Of a stretch of 42,601 bases of DNA, positions 16,419 through 24,353 are shown one piece after another. The stretch's first letter is position 1. Every line of letters starts with the position of its first letter. Source of the stretch: Streptomyces sp. (GTDB taxonomy: Bacteria > Actinomycetota > Actinomycetes > Streptomycetales > Streptomycetaceae); assembly GCF_031181555.1 (NCBI RefSeq), contig NZ_JAPSKQ010000001.1, positions 48,250 to 90,850 of the forward strand. The letters run 5' to 3'. A program made the position numbers and the translations under genes. Below the pieces are notes generated by a model that saw nothing but the letters and a program-made list of their open reading frames with translations, searched no databases and had not been told where the DNA came from.

Positions 16419-17486
16419 ATGACGATCACGCAGGAGAGCGGTGCGGCGGCCGGGGCCGGCGGTTTCGGGGACGGGGCGGACACGGACCGGGTGGGACGCT
16501 GGCGCGCGTGGGCCGCGTCCGCCGTGCCCGCCGACCGTGCCGCGGCGGAGGAGGGCGTCCGGGCGGCGTACCGCAGCGCCGGGCTGGCCGAGCCGGAGCG
16601 CGTGATCTGGGCGGGCTCGCCGCGCGAGGGCGTGGCGCTGATACGGGAGGGCGCCGGCTTCGGGGCGAGCGTCCGCGAGGCGGTGCGCACGGCACCGTGG
16701 GCGGCCGAGCGCCGCCGTCTGCACGAGGAGTTGGGTGCGGCGGGCTGGTCCAGTCACTGGTCGCGGACCGGCGGGGCCCTGTGGGACGCCACGCAGACGC
16801 TGGTGGACCGGATCCGCACCGGGGTGCTCGACGACCTCGCCGCCGACGACCGGGCCGCCCGCACCGGGATACGGCTGATCCTGCTGGACGCGCTGCTGGG
16901 GCAGCACGACGCGCCGTGGCTGGCCGCCCTGCACACCGACGGGTCCCCGCTGGAGGGGCCGGCCCGGGTGTGCCGCAGCGCCGGCTGGTGGTGGCCGTTC
17001 GAGAAGGTGGCGGTGGTGTGCGAACGTCCCGTCGCGCTGCACCGGGACGAGGCCGGCCGGCTCGACCGCGGCGACGGTCCGGCCCTGGAGTTCCCCGACG
17101 GCTTCGCGCTGTGCGCCTGGCGCGGCATGCCGGTGCCGCGCGCCTTCCTGGAGGAGCTGCGCACCCTCACACCGGAACGGATCCGGACCGAGGAGAACGC
17201 CGAGCTGCGCCGGGTGATGCTCGAGTACTACGGCTACGACCGCTACCTGGCCGATTCCGGCGCCCGGCCGGTGCACCGGGACGGCACGGGCACGCTCTGG
17301 CGCGTCGAACTGGACGGCGACGAGCCGGTCGTCATGGTGGAGGTCCTCAACTCCACGCCCGAGCCGGACGGCACCCACCGCACGTACTGGCTCCGCGTGC
17401 CGCCGGACACGCGGACGGCGCGGGAGGGAGTGGCGTGGACGTTCGGTCTGGGAGCCGAGGCGTACGAGCCGCTGAAGGAGACGTGA
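16419..17486 (+). CDS. DUF6745-like protein
   Basis: 355 residues from ATG 16419, eight bases after GGGGGA; an in-frame TTG at 16413 is too close to that sequence. There is no signal or membrane segment. The N-terminal half is helical (WRAWAASAVPADRAAAEEGVRAAYRSAGL). The middle carries SAGWWWPFEKVAVVCERPVALHRDEAGRLDRGDGPALEFPDG and the C-terminal part RYLADSGARPVHRDGTGTLWRVEL, VVMVEVLNSTPEPDGTHRTYWLRVPPDT and REGVAWTFGL. These are the conserved blocks I associate with the DUF6745 family. The two HRD-like blocks (LHRDEAG, VHRDGTG) look like a repeated motif. No catalytic role is known. Confidence 0.75.
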   Translation: MTITQESGAAAGAGGFGDGADTDRVGRWRAWAASAVPADRAAAEEGVRAAYRSAGLAEPERVIWAGSPREGVALIREGAGFGASVREAVRTAPWAAERRRLHEELGAAGWSSHWSRTGGALWDATQTLVDRIRTGVLDDLAADDRAARTGIRLILLDALLGQHDAPWLAALHTDGSPLEGPARVCRSAGWWWPFEKVAVVCERPVALHRDEAGRLDRGDGPALEFPDGFALCAWRGMPVPRAFLEELRTLTPERIRTEENAELRRVMLEYYGYDRYLADSGARPVHRDGTGTLWRVELDGDEPVVMVEVLNSTPEPDGTHRTYWLRVPPDTRTAREGVAWTFGLGAEAYEPLKET

Positions 17487-17579
17487 GCCCGTTCGCGCGC
17501 CCGTGGGGCTGAGTCCGTCCGCAGGGGGTAACCGAAGTACGTCAAGGACGCAGCGGACGCCACGGAAAGGAGCCCCGCC

Positions 17580-17729
17580 ATGCCGAGCATGATGGAGCGC
17601 ATCAAGCAGTTCGCGAGGAGCCCTCAGGGGCGGCGTACGACCGAGCAGGTGCGGCGGGCCGCGGCCGATCCGCGGCGCCGGGCCCAGGCCCAGCGTCTGC
17701 TGGGCAGGTTCCGCGGTGGTCACCGCTGA
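17580..17729 (+). CDS. 49-aa basic protein
   Basis: ATG 17580 is preceded by a strong AAAGGAG sequence at good spacing. The product begins MPSMMERIKQFARSPQGRR, continues with VRRAAADP and ends LLGRFRGGHR. It is highly basic and probably helical, with no cysteine and no membrane segment. I recall similar short proteins in Streptomyces but know of no function. GGGTAA at 17526-17531, with GGCT 15 bp upstream, could be a stress-sigma (SigB-like) promoter, which is weak evidence. Nucleic-acid binding is possible from charge alone. Confidence 0.65.
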   Translation: MPSMMERIKQFARSPQGRRTTEQVRRAAADPRRRAQAQRLLGRFRGGHR

Positions 17730-17805
17730 CCCTCTCCGCTCCTGCCTCCGCGCGGTCCGGCACGCATCTGCCCGGGCCGCGCGGCCATGACCAGGAAGGA
17801 TCACC

Positions 17806-18228
17806 ATGAACGAATCGTCGGTCCGGGCAGTGGGCTGGGCGCGCTCGCTGCCGATGGACCGTGGGGTGAAGGCGGCCCGGGACTGGGCACGCGAGCACCT
17901 CGACGCGCTGGGGTGGACCACCTCCGCCCCCGAGACGGTGGACGCCGTGCTGCTGACCGTCTCGGAGCTGGTCACCAACGCGCACATCCACGCGCACAGC
18001 GATGCCCAGCTGATCATGACCCTGGACGATCACTGCCTGCACCTCGCCGTGCACGACGCCTCCACCGACCTGCCGGCGCCCCGCCGCCCGAGCACGGAAA
18101 GCGCCGGCGGGCGCGGCATGCTGCTCGTCGACGCCCTGGCGGACGCGTGGGAAACCCACCCGTGCCCCCACGGCAAGACCGTCGTGGCCTGTTTCCGGGT
18201 ACCCGGCGCCGACGAACCGGAGCAGTGA
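17806..18228 (+). CDS. ATP-binding protein of the HATPase (RsbW/SpoIIAB-like) family
   Basis: 140 residues from ATG 17806 behind GGAAGGA. The GHKL ATPase boxes are present: N box SELVTNAHIHAHSDAQL (about 46-62), the G1 region VHDASTDLPAP, and the glycine-rich G2 segment ESAGGRGMLLVDALADAW (about 98-115). Streptomyces genomes hold many such solitary domains. They act as anti-sigma kinases toward STAS antagonists, or as signalling partners of SpoIIE phosphatases. No cognate sigma factor or STAS protein lies beside it. It is separated from cbiZ by 81 bp. Confidence 0.88.
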   Translation: MNESSVRAVGWARSLPMDRGVKAARDWAREHLDALGWTTSAPETVDAVLLTVSELVTNAHIHAHSDAQLIMTLDDHCLHLAVHDASTDLPAPRRPSTESAGGRGMLLVDALADAWETHPCPHGKTVVACFRVPGADEPEQ

Positions 18229-18309
18229 CCGGGGCCCTCGGCGACGGGGCGGCCGTTTCGGCATACGATCAGCCGACCCCGCCCGCAAGAAGCCGAGGAG
18301 CCCTGCCCG

Positions 18310-18990
18310 GTGACCGCCGTTCTCCCGCCGCCCCGCGCCACCGGTGGCCTGCTGCGCCTGCGGCGCCAGGACCGCGTGGAAGACGGTGAGCGGCTGCACT
18401 CCCTGCTGTGGGTCGCCGGCCCGGGCTGGCGGATGATCAGCAGCGCGGTCCTGGGCGGAGGCATCGGCGAGCGGACCTGGGTCCTCAATGCCCAGGTCTC
18501 CCACGGCTACCGGCGCACCGATCCCGGCCGGCACCTCGCCGGCCTCGCCCTCGGCGCGGGCGTGCGCGGACCGGGGGTGGGCCTGATGACGGCCGCGGAC
18601 GTCTCGGCGTACGCCTGCGCTGCGGACGGTGGTGCCGAGGCCGTCGTCACGTCGGGTGTCCGTGTGCGCGGATGGGCCGCCTGCCCGGGCGAGGGCACCG
18701 CCGGCCCGGAGGCACCGGGCACGATCAACATCGTCGTCGCCCTGCCCGTGGCGCTCACCGACGCCGCCCTGGTGAACGCGGTGGCCACCGCCACCGAAGC
18801 GAAGGTGCAGGCCCTCGTGGAGGCCGGCTACGACTGCTCCGGCACTCCCACCGACGCGGTGTGCGTCGCCGCTCGCGTCCCGTCCCCCGGTGAGGCGGGG
18901 CACGCTTTCGCCGGGCCCCGCTCGCTGTGGGGCGCGCGTCTGGCGCGCGCCGTCCACCGCGCCGTCCGCGAGGCCACACCCGTGCCCTGA
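18310..18990 (+). CDS. cbiZ: Adenosylcobinamide amidohydrolase
   Basis: 226 residues from GTG 18310, with GAGGAG about 10 bases upstream. CbiZ hydrolyses the amide of adenosylcobinamide to give adenosylcobyric acid, allowing salvage of cobinamide for B12 synthesis. Family blocks visible: WRMISSAVLGGGIGERTWVLNAQV (about 40-63), VGLMTAADVSAY (about 94-105), TINIVVALPVALTDAALVNAVATATEAKVQALVEAG, and SGTPTDAVCVAA near the C-terminus. The length is typical. No other cobalamin gene or cobalamin riboswitch is visible nearby, so it is an isolated salvage gene. It converges with crtU after 17 bp. Confidence 0.9.
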   Translation: MTAVLPPPRATGGLLRLRRQDRVEDGERLHSLLWVAGPGWRMISSAVLGGGIGERTWVLNAQVSHGYRRTDPGRHLAGLALGAGVRGPGVGLMTAADVSAYACAADGGAEAVVTSGVRVRGWAACPGEGTAGPEAPGTINIVVALPVALTDAALVNAVATATEAKVQALVEAGYDCSGTPTDAVCVAARVPSPGEAGHAFAGPRSLWGARLARAVHRAVREATPVP

Positions 18991-19007
18991 CACCGGCCGG
19001 CGCCCCG

Positions 19008-20573
19008 TCAGCCCGGCGGCCGCTTCCCCCACCCGGCCAGGGCCCGCAGCACGGCACCGCGTCCCCGGCCGGGCACGGTCCACACCGTCTGCCCGCGCAC
19101 CCCCCAGCGCTCCAGCAGGGCGTTGGCGGCCAGGAATCCGGTCGTCGCCGCGCGTTCCATCAGCGCCACGGGCAGGTCGGTGCGCACCAGGTCACCGGCC
19201 ATCACCAGTCCGGGATCCGGTGTGCGCACCGTCGGCCGGTCGGCATACCCCCCGACGGGGAACAGGGGGCAGTCGGACCGCCATACGTGGCGGGCGTCGA
19301 CGATCCCGGCCCCGCGTGTCTCCGGGTAGACACGGTGCAGCTGGTCGATCAGCCGTTTCTGCCAGGTCTCACGGGAGGCCCCGGGGGGCACCGCGTACGC
19401 GTGGAGTTCGACCACGCAGCCCCCGGTGCGCGCGGCCCAGCGGGCCGCTTCGTCCTCGTAGCGGTCCAGCACGCTGATGTTGTCGAGACCGCCGTATCCG
19501 CCGGTGCCCAGGAATCCCGGCCGTTCGGGTGCGACGGGCCGGTCCAGCCACAGGCGGGTGACGAGGAACGGCGGGGCGTTGCGCAGGCGTGCGACGCGTT
19601 CCCGCCACGGAGGGTCGCCCAACCGGCCGGAGCGGGCGACCAGGGACCGCAGTCCCGCGACGTCCAGGGCGAGCACGACGGTGTCGTGACGCCGTGTCCC
19701 GCCGGCGGTGGCGACCTCGTAGCCGCCGTCGGCGGCGGGATCGATCGTCTCGACGGCGGTGGAGGTGCGGATCTCGGCACCGTGCCGGAGCAGGTACCCG
19801 GCGAGTGGTTCCCACAGGGCCGCGGGGAAGGGCGCGTCGGGCACGTCGAACAGCAGGCCCTCGGCGGAGCCGAGGAAGTAGATGTGGAACATCAGGGCCA
19901 TCTCGGCCGCCGACAGCTGCCGCGGGTCGGCGAAGAAGCTGCGGGAGAACACCTCGAACGCCAGGTGGCGGGCGGCGGGCGGGAAGCGGACGGCGTCGAG
20001 GAAATCGTGGGCGCTGATGCCGTCGAGGCGTTCGTACACCTCGGGCACGCGGACGTCGAGCAGCGGGAGTGCCGCGGCCGGGTTCATACGGCGCAGGTCG
20101 CGCAGGCCGAAGGAGGGGCTGAGCGCCACGAAGCCGAGCGCGCTCCAGGGCGGGGTGCGCGGGATGCGGCGGAAGCTGTCCCGCAGTCCGCCGCTGTGCC
20201 AAAGCGGGTAGTCCGGCAGGCCGGTGAGCCGTTCCAGTCCGGGGTCGGTGCGGCGCAACAGGCCGCGCAGGTTGTAGTACTGGCGGAAGAAGGCGTGGAA
20301 GCCGCGGCTCATGGTCACCGGGGTGCCGTCGGCCAGGTCGACCGGCCATCCGCCGGCCCGCCCGCCCAGGAAGGGCCGGTGCTCGTAGAGCGTCACGGCC
20401 ACGTTGCGCTCGGCCAGCGCGGTCGCCGCGGCCAGTCCGGCGATGCCGCCGCCGACGACGGCGGTCGTCGGACGGACGCCCTCGATCCGCCGCGCCCCGG
20501 GTGGCGGCGTCAGCACGCGGGCGCGGCGGTCCCGGCCGCGGCGGGCGGCGTCCGGGCGGCGGAAGGGGGTCAT
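19008..20573 (-). CDS. crtU: CrtU carotene desaturase/methyltransferase (isorenieratene synthase type)
   Basis: 521 residues from ATG 20573, overlapping the crtT stop as ATGA. The FAD-binding Rossmann motif is VVGGGIAGLAAATAL (39-53), preceded by about 30 basic residues. Internal blocks SRGFHAFFRQYYNLRGLLRR and the C-terminal GLVMAGDLVRTDLPVALMERAATTGFLAANALL are characteristic of CrtU and related FAD oxidoreductases. CrtU converts the beta rings of beta-carotene to aromatic phi rings by desaturation with a methyl shift, giving beta-isorenieratene and isorenieratene. It is the last gene of the crtY-crtT-crtU operon. The sequence looks intact, but with crtI deleted its normal substrate may not form. 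Confidence 0.9.
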   Translation of the reverse strand: MTPFRRPDAARRGRDRRARVLTPPPGARRIEGVRPTTAVVGGGIAGLAAATALAERNVAVTLYEHRPFLGGRAGGWPVDLADGTPVTMSRGFHAFFRQYYNLRGLLRRTDPGLERLTGLPDYPLWHSGGLRDSFRRIPRTPPWSALGFVALSPSFGLRDLRRMNPAAALPLLDVRVPEVYERLDGISAHDFLDAVRFPPAARHLAFEVFSRSFFADPRQLSAAEMALMFHIYFLGSAEGLLFDVPDAPFPAALWEPLAGYLLRHGAEIRTSTAVETIDPAADGGYEVATAGGTRRHDTVVLALDVAGLRSLVARSGRLGDPPWRERVARLRNAPPFLVTRLWLDRPVAPERPGFLGTGGYGGLDNISVLDRYEDEAARWAARTGGCVVELHAYAVPPGASRETWQKRLIDQLHRVYPETRGAGIVDARHVWRSDCPLFPVGGYADRPTVRTPDPGLVMAGDLVRTDLPVALMERAATTGFLAANALLERWGVRGQTVWTVPGRGRGAVLRALAGWGKRPPG

Positions 20574-21301
20574 CGCCCGCTCTCCGGTTCCGTGCGGGAC
20601 CGCCGTCCGACGAAGGTGTGGGTGATGCCCGTCTGCCAGCCCGGCAGGGGCAGACAGCGGACGCGGTCGAACCCGGCCGCGCGCAGCCGGTCCGCGAAAC
20701 GGCCGGCGGTGTCGAACTCCACGACGCTGCGCCACAGGTGGCGGTACAGCGCGCCGTCCCCCAGCGCGGTGGCCGCCGGCTGGACGATGCCGCGGCACAC
20801 CAGGGTCCACACCGCGCGGTCCACGCGGCGCCCGCTGAGGGTGTACTCGTGCACGCCGAGCCGTCCGCCGGGGGCGAGCAGGGCGCGCACCGTGGTGAGC
20901 ACGGCGTCGGGATCGGAGACGTTGCGGAAGAGGTAGGCGGCGAACACCGCGTCGAACGGCCCCGTCACACCCGCCTCCGCCAGCCCTTCCGCCGGCGCCC
21001 GGGTGAACGTCACGCCGTCCGGCCAGGGTTTGGCGGCGGCCCGTTCCAGCATGCCGGCGGAGGCGTCCACGGCGAGGATCCGCGCCTTTGGCAGCACGGC
21101 GGCGAGGGCGGCGGTCGACGCGCCGGTACCGCAGCCGAGGTCCAGCACGCGCAGGCCCCGGCCCCGGTGGGGCAGGCCGAGCCGGCGTACCGAGCGGCGC
21201 AGTTGGGCGTGGTAGCCGGGGTTGGCGGCCACCAGGGCGTCATAACCGCGGGCGGCGTGGTCGAACGCGGCGGCGAGGTCCTCGTCGCGCAGCAGGGTCA
21301 T
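20570..21301 (-). CDS. crtT: CrtT SAM-dependent methyltransferase
   Basis: 243 residues from ATG 21301, after GGGAGA. The class I methyltransferase fold shows RVLDLGCGTGAST (51-63, motif I, SAM binding), AVDASAGMLERA (motif II) and FDAVFAAYLFRNVSDPDAVLTTVRALLAPGGRLGVHEY, similar to UbiE-type enzymes. CrtT is a regular member of the Streptomyces isorenieratene clusters, but its substrate is not settled to my knowledge. It lies 49 bp after crtY and overlaps crtU by 4 bp. The gene looks intact. Confidence 0.85.
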   Translation of the reverse strand: MTLLRDEDLAAAFDHAARGYDALVAANPGYHAQLRRSVRRLGLPHRGRGLRVLDLGCGTGASTAALAAVLPKARILAVDASAGMLERAAAKPWPDGVTFTRAPAEGLAEAGVTGPFDAVFAAYLFRNVSDPDAVLTTVRALLAPGGRLGVHEYTLSGRRVDRAVWTLVCRGIVQPAATALGDGALYRHLWRSVVEFDTAGRFADRLRAAGFDRVRCLPLPGWQTGITHTFVGRRSRTEPESGR

Positions 21302-21350
21302 GCGGTCTCCCGGAGCAGCAGGGGCGGGGCGGGTGCGGGCGGCCCCCGGG

Positions 21351-22553
21351 TCAGGGGCCGTCGTCGAACGGGCGGCGGGGCAGACGGGGCAGTTCCAGCG
21401 CCGAGCGGAGCATCGGGCCGACGGGGGTGCTCAGGCCGACGGCGAGGTCCTCGTGGAGCCGGGTGCGGCCGTCGAGGAAGAGCAGGAGACGCCGCATGGG
21501 CACGCGGGAGAACAGCCGGCAGAAGAGGGCGGGGCCGTCGGCCCGGCCACTGTCCAGGGCACGCAGCAGTACGGCGTCCATGGCCCGGGAGCGGGCCGGG
21601 TGGGCGGGCGGCGGCACCGGGCGGCGGCCCTGGCGGAGGGCGGCGGCGACGGCCCTCGTCTGCCGCTGGATGCCGGCGAAGGTGTAACCGGTCGAGGGGC
21701 GGGTGGCGCCGCCGGCGGCACCGATGCGGAAGACCGACTCGCCGACCTGCCGGGGCATCGGGGCGTCGGTCATCGGGATGACACCCGTCTCGGTGGACAG
21801 GACCTGGAATTCACCGAGTCGGAGTACCTCCTCGGCGTACTGCCGTACCGCCGTCTCGTACCCGCTCGCCGAGAGGGGGCGGGGGGAGAACTCCGTGTAC
21901 TCCACCAGCGCCTCGCGGCGGCTCACGGGCAGGAGGTAGCCGAACGACAGGCCCCTCGCGGGCTGGGGGGTGCGGAAGTCCATCAGCTCCGCGGTGAGGG
22001 GGTCGAAGACCGGGCGGGCGGTGCGGACGAACCAGCCGTGGAAGTGCTGCAGGAGCGTGGTGCGGGCGGCGGGCAGACTGCCCGGGGGGCGTGAGTCGAA
22101 GACCCAGCGGGCACGCAGGACGGACGGCCGGCCGTCGGTGTCCCGCAGGTGGACGCGGGCTCCCCCGTGGACGTCCTCCACGGTCTCGACGGTCGCCTCC
22201 AGGCGTCGTACGGCCGTGCTTCCGGCCAGGTCGTGCGCGACCAGGTGCTCGAAGTCGTCGGACCGGATCATCTTGTAGCGCAGCGGGGCGATGTCCCCCT
22301 CGACCGCCGCGCCCGAGGGGGGACGCACCCGCAGGTGCCGCCAGGCCGCCGTGAGCGCGGCGTCGAAACGGCCCCCGCCGGACTCCCAGAAGCACCACGT
22401 CCGGCGCGGCGGGCGCAGCGGACCGGGCGGGGCGTCCACCAGGACGGCCGACGGCGCGCGCGTCCCCGGCACGGCGCGCGCCAGACGGTGGGCCAGGGAC
22501 AGCCCGGCGGCTCCCGCCCCGACGATGACCACCTCCGCTTCCGCCTCCGGCAC
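21351..22553 (-). CDS. crtY: CrtY-type lycopene cyclase
   Basis: 400 residues from GTG 22553, eight bases after GAGGAGG. An in-frame ATG at 22601 has only a badly spaced signal. The FAD-binding motif is VVIVGAGAAGLSLAHRL (8-24). Typical cyclase blocks are RTWCFWE, YKMIRSDDFE, the LLQHFHGWFVRTARPVFDP segment, FGYLLPVSRREALVEYTEFSP, GVIPMTD and the C-terminal IGAAGGATRPSTGYTFAGIQRQ. It cyclises both ends of lycopene to beta-carotene. It is the first gene of the crtYTU operon, reading away from crtB. The reading frame is intact. Confidence 0.9.
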   Translation of the reverse strand: MPEAEAEVVIVGAGAAGLSLAHRLARAVPGTRAPSAVLVDAPPGPLRPPRRTWCFWESGGGRFDAALTAAWRHLRVRPPSGAAVEGDIAPLRYKMIRSDDFEHLVAHDLAGSTAVRRLEATVETVEDVHGGARVHLRDTDGRPSVLRARWVFDSRPPGSLPAARTTLLQHFHGWFVRTARPVFDPLTAELMDFRTPQPARGLSFGYLLPVSRREALVEYTEFSPRPLSASGYETAVRQYAEEVLRLGEFQVLSTETGVIPMTDAPMPRQVGESVFRIGAAGGATRPSTGYTFAGIQRQTRAVAAALRQGRRPVPPPAHPARSRAMDAVLLRALDSGRADGPALFCRLFSRVPMRRLLLFLDGRTRLHEDLAVGLSTPVGPMLRSALELPRLPRRPFDDGP

Positions 22554-23073
22554 GACGGCACCCTCCTCCCGCTCTTCGGCACGCGCACACCTGGCCAGCA
22601 TTCCTGCCTGTGTGCCCGATCTGCCGCGGGTCACTCGGACGTGTGACGGACGGTCCCGGTGAGGTGGTGGGGCGGTGGGCGTGCGGGGAAGACATGCGCC
22701 GCCGGCCCGGTCCGGCTTCCCGACCCGTTCCGCGTCCGCGTGCGGTGTGCGGGCGGACGGACGGGGTGACGGAGCGATCTGTGGCCAGGACGAGAGGAAC
22801 CGGGATGTGCCGCACGCAGGCGAAGGATCACCGCGCGCAGGGGCCGCTGCTCGTCGCGCACCCGGCGCCCCCGGCGGCGCCCGCCGGCCGGCCGCGGCCC
22901 GACGGCGTGCCGGGCGGGGGGTGCGACGCACCGGACGAGGGGGCGCCGTGCCGGCCGGGTCTTCCGGCTCCGCGAGGGGAAGCCGTTGCGTCTCGGCGCC
23001 CTCGCCCGGGCGCGGATCCGGATCCGGCCCGGTCCGTCCCGCCGCCCGTCGGCGGGGCCGAGGGGGCCGGTCG
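22554..23073. other. 520-bp divergent region where crtE would be expected
   Basis: In related Streptomyces clusters crtE precedes crtI and crtB. Here no prenyl-transferase DDxxD sequence is visible in any frame. The promoters for crtY and for the rightward operon should lie here; a short GTCAC/GTGAC inverted repeat occurs at 22630-22647. An unassigned ORF begins at 22805. Confidence 0.5.
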
Positions 23074-23077
23074 ATGA
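22805..23077 (+). CDS. Unassigned 90-aa ORF, possible relic upstream of the crtI remnant
   Basis: ATG 22805 has AGAGGAA five bases upstream, and the stop overlaps the crtI-remnant ATG as ATGA, so translation would be coupled. The product is proline- and arginine-rich low-complexity sequence without a recognisable domain. Third-position G/C bias is good up to about 22960 and then shifts to another frame, suggesting a frameshift or a deletion junction. It may be the battered remains of crtE, but no prenyl synthase motif survives, so this cannot be claimed. Confidence 0.3.
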   Translation: MCRTQAKDHRAQGPLLVAHPAPPAAPAGRPRPDGVPGGGCDAPDEGAPCRPGLPAPRGEAVASRRPRPGADPDPARSVPPPVGGAEGAGR

Positions 23078-23343
23078 CCCGCGCCGTGCCGGGCCGTACC
23101 GGTCATGTCGCCGTCGTGGGAGCCGGGCTGTCGGCGGCCCGCGGCTTCGCCCGGACGGGCCCGTTCCGGCCCCGCGACCCGGTCCGCGGCACCGGGAACG
23201 CCGTCCTGGCCGGCTGCGGCACCACGCCCGGCGTCGGCGTGCCGACCGTGCTGCTGTCCGGGAAGCCGGCCGCGGCACGGATCACCGGCGGACCGGGCCG
23301 GTCCCCCGCTCCCCTCATCCGTGCGCAGGAGGCCTCGGCATGA
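23074..23343 (+). pseudogene. crtI: crtI phytoene desaturase remnant (large in-frame internal deletion)
   Basis: 89 codons against the usual about 500. Residues 1-20 are the CrtI N-terminus, [14 protein letters not shown], ending inside the FAD-binding glycine motif. Residues 21-75 are the CrtI C-terminus: [44 protein letters not shown], which is the conserved second FAD contact. About 400 residues between them are missing, including the rest of the Rossmann domain and the substrate-binding region, so no desaturase activity is expected. The frame is kept, and the stop still overlaps crtB as ATGA, so the deletion leaves translational coupling to crtB undamaged. Confidence 0.8.
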
Positions 23344-24353
23344 CCGCTCGGGAACTCGACGCGGCGGGTGTCACCGATCCGGCGCTGCGCGAGGCGTACG
23401 ACCGGTGCCGCAGGCTCAACGCCCGGCACGGCAGGACGTACTTCCTCGCCACCCGGCTCCTGCCCGCCGGGCGCCGGCCGGCCGTGCACGCCCTGTACGG
23501 CTTCGCCCGCTGGGCCGACGACATCGTCGACGCGCTCGGCACCGGGGCGTCCGCCGCGCGCCGCGACGCCGAACTGTCCGCGCTCCAGCGGGAACTGGAC
23601 AGGGGCCTGCGGGACGGCGACAGTGGCGAGCCGGTGGTGCGGGCCCTCGCCGACACGGCGCGCCGGTACGGCATCGACCACGGCCACTTCGCCGACTTCA
23701 TGGCCGCGATGCGCTCCGACCTGGTGGTCACCGACTACGCCACCTACGCGGACCTGCGCCGGTACATGCACGGTTCCGCGGCGGTGATCGGGCTGCAGAT
23801 GCTCCCGGTCCTGGGCACGGTCGTCCCCCGTGAGCAGGCCGCGCCGCACGCGGCCGCCCTCGGGGTGGCCTTCCAGCTGACCAACTTCCTGCGCGACGTG
23901 GGCGAGGACCTCGACCGGGGCCGCGTGTACCTGCCCGCGGACCTGCTCGCCGCGCACGGCGTCGACCGGGCGCTGCTGCGGTGGAGCCGGGACACCGGAC
24001 GCCGCGACCGGCGGATCACCGCGGCGCTGAAGGAGTTCGAGGCGCTGACGCGGGGCGTGTACCGGGAGGCGGCGCCCGGACTCGGGATGCTCGCCCCGGT
24101 CTCCCGGCCCTGCATCCGCACCGCGTTCGTGCTGTACGGCGGCATCCTGGACGCCGTGGCCCGGGGCGGGTACGCGGTGGTGCACCGCCGCGCGGTGGTT
24201 CCCCGCCGGTGCCGTGCCGTGGTCGCCGCCGACGGGCTGGCCCGGGCGGTCACCGCCCGGCTGCGCGCCCGGGGGGCCGACCGGCGCCCGGAGGTCCTCC
24301 CGCCCGTCCCCTGCGACGGGCCGTACCCGCCGGTTCCCGAGGAGGTCGCGTGA
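23340..24353 (+). CDS. crtB: Phytoene synthase
   Basis: 337 residues from ATG 23340, behind AGGAGG. It condenses two geranylgeranyl diphosphates to phytoene. Both aspartate-rich Mg-diphosphate motifs are intact: ADDIVD (59-64) and [18 protein letters not shown] (182-199). [18 protein letters not shown] and [18 protein letters not shown] are also typical of squalene/phytoene synthases. The start overlaps the crtI remnant and the stop overlaps the Rieske gene (GTGA), so all three are coupled. The C-terminal 30 residues are proline-rich. With crtI lost and no crtE visible here, it would stop at phytoene unless other genes supply those steps. Confidence 0.93.
   Translation: MTARELDAAGVTDPALREAYDRCRRLNARHGRTYFLATRLLPAGRRPAVHALYGFARWADDIVDALGTGASAARRDAELSALQRELDRGLRDGDSGEPVVRALADTARRYGIDHGHFADFMAAMRSDLVVTDYATYADLRRYMHGSAAVIGLQMLPVLGTVVPREQAAPHAAALGVAFQLTNFLRDVGEDLDRGRVYLPADLLAAHGVDRALLRWSRDTGRRDRRITAALKEFEALTRGVYREAAPGLGMLAPVSRPCIRTAFVLYGGILDAVARGGYAVVHRRAVVPRRCRAVVAADGLARAVTARLRARGADRRPEVLPPVPCDGPYPPVPEEVA

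Noticed and set aside
22805..23077. Calling this ORF crtE
   Set aside because: No aspartate-rich prenyl synthase motif is present and the frame bias breaks midway. It is left as unassigned.
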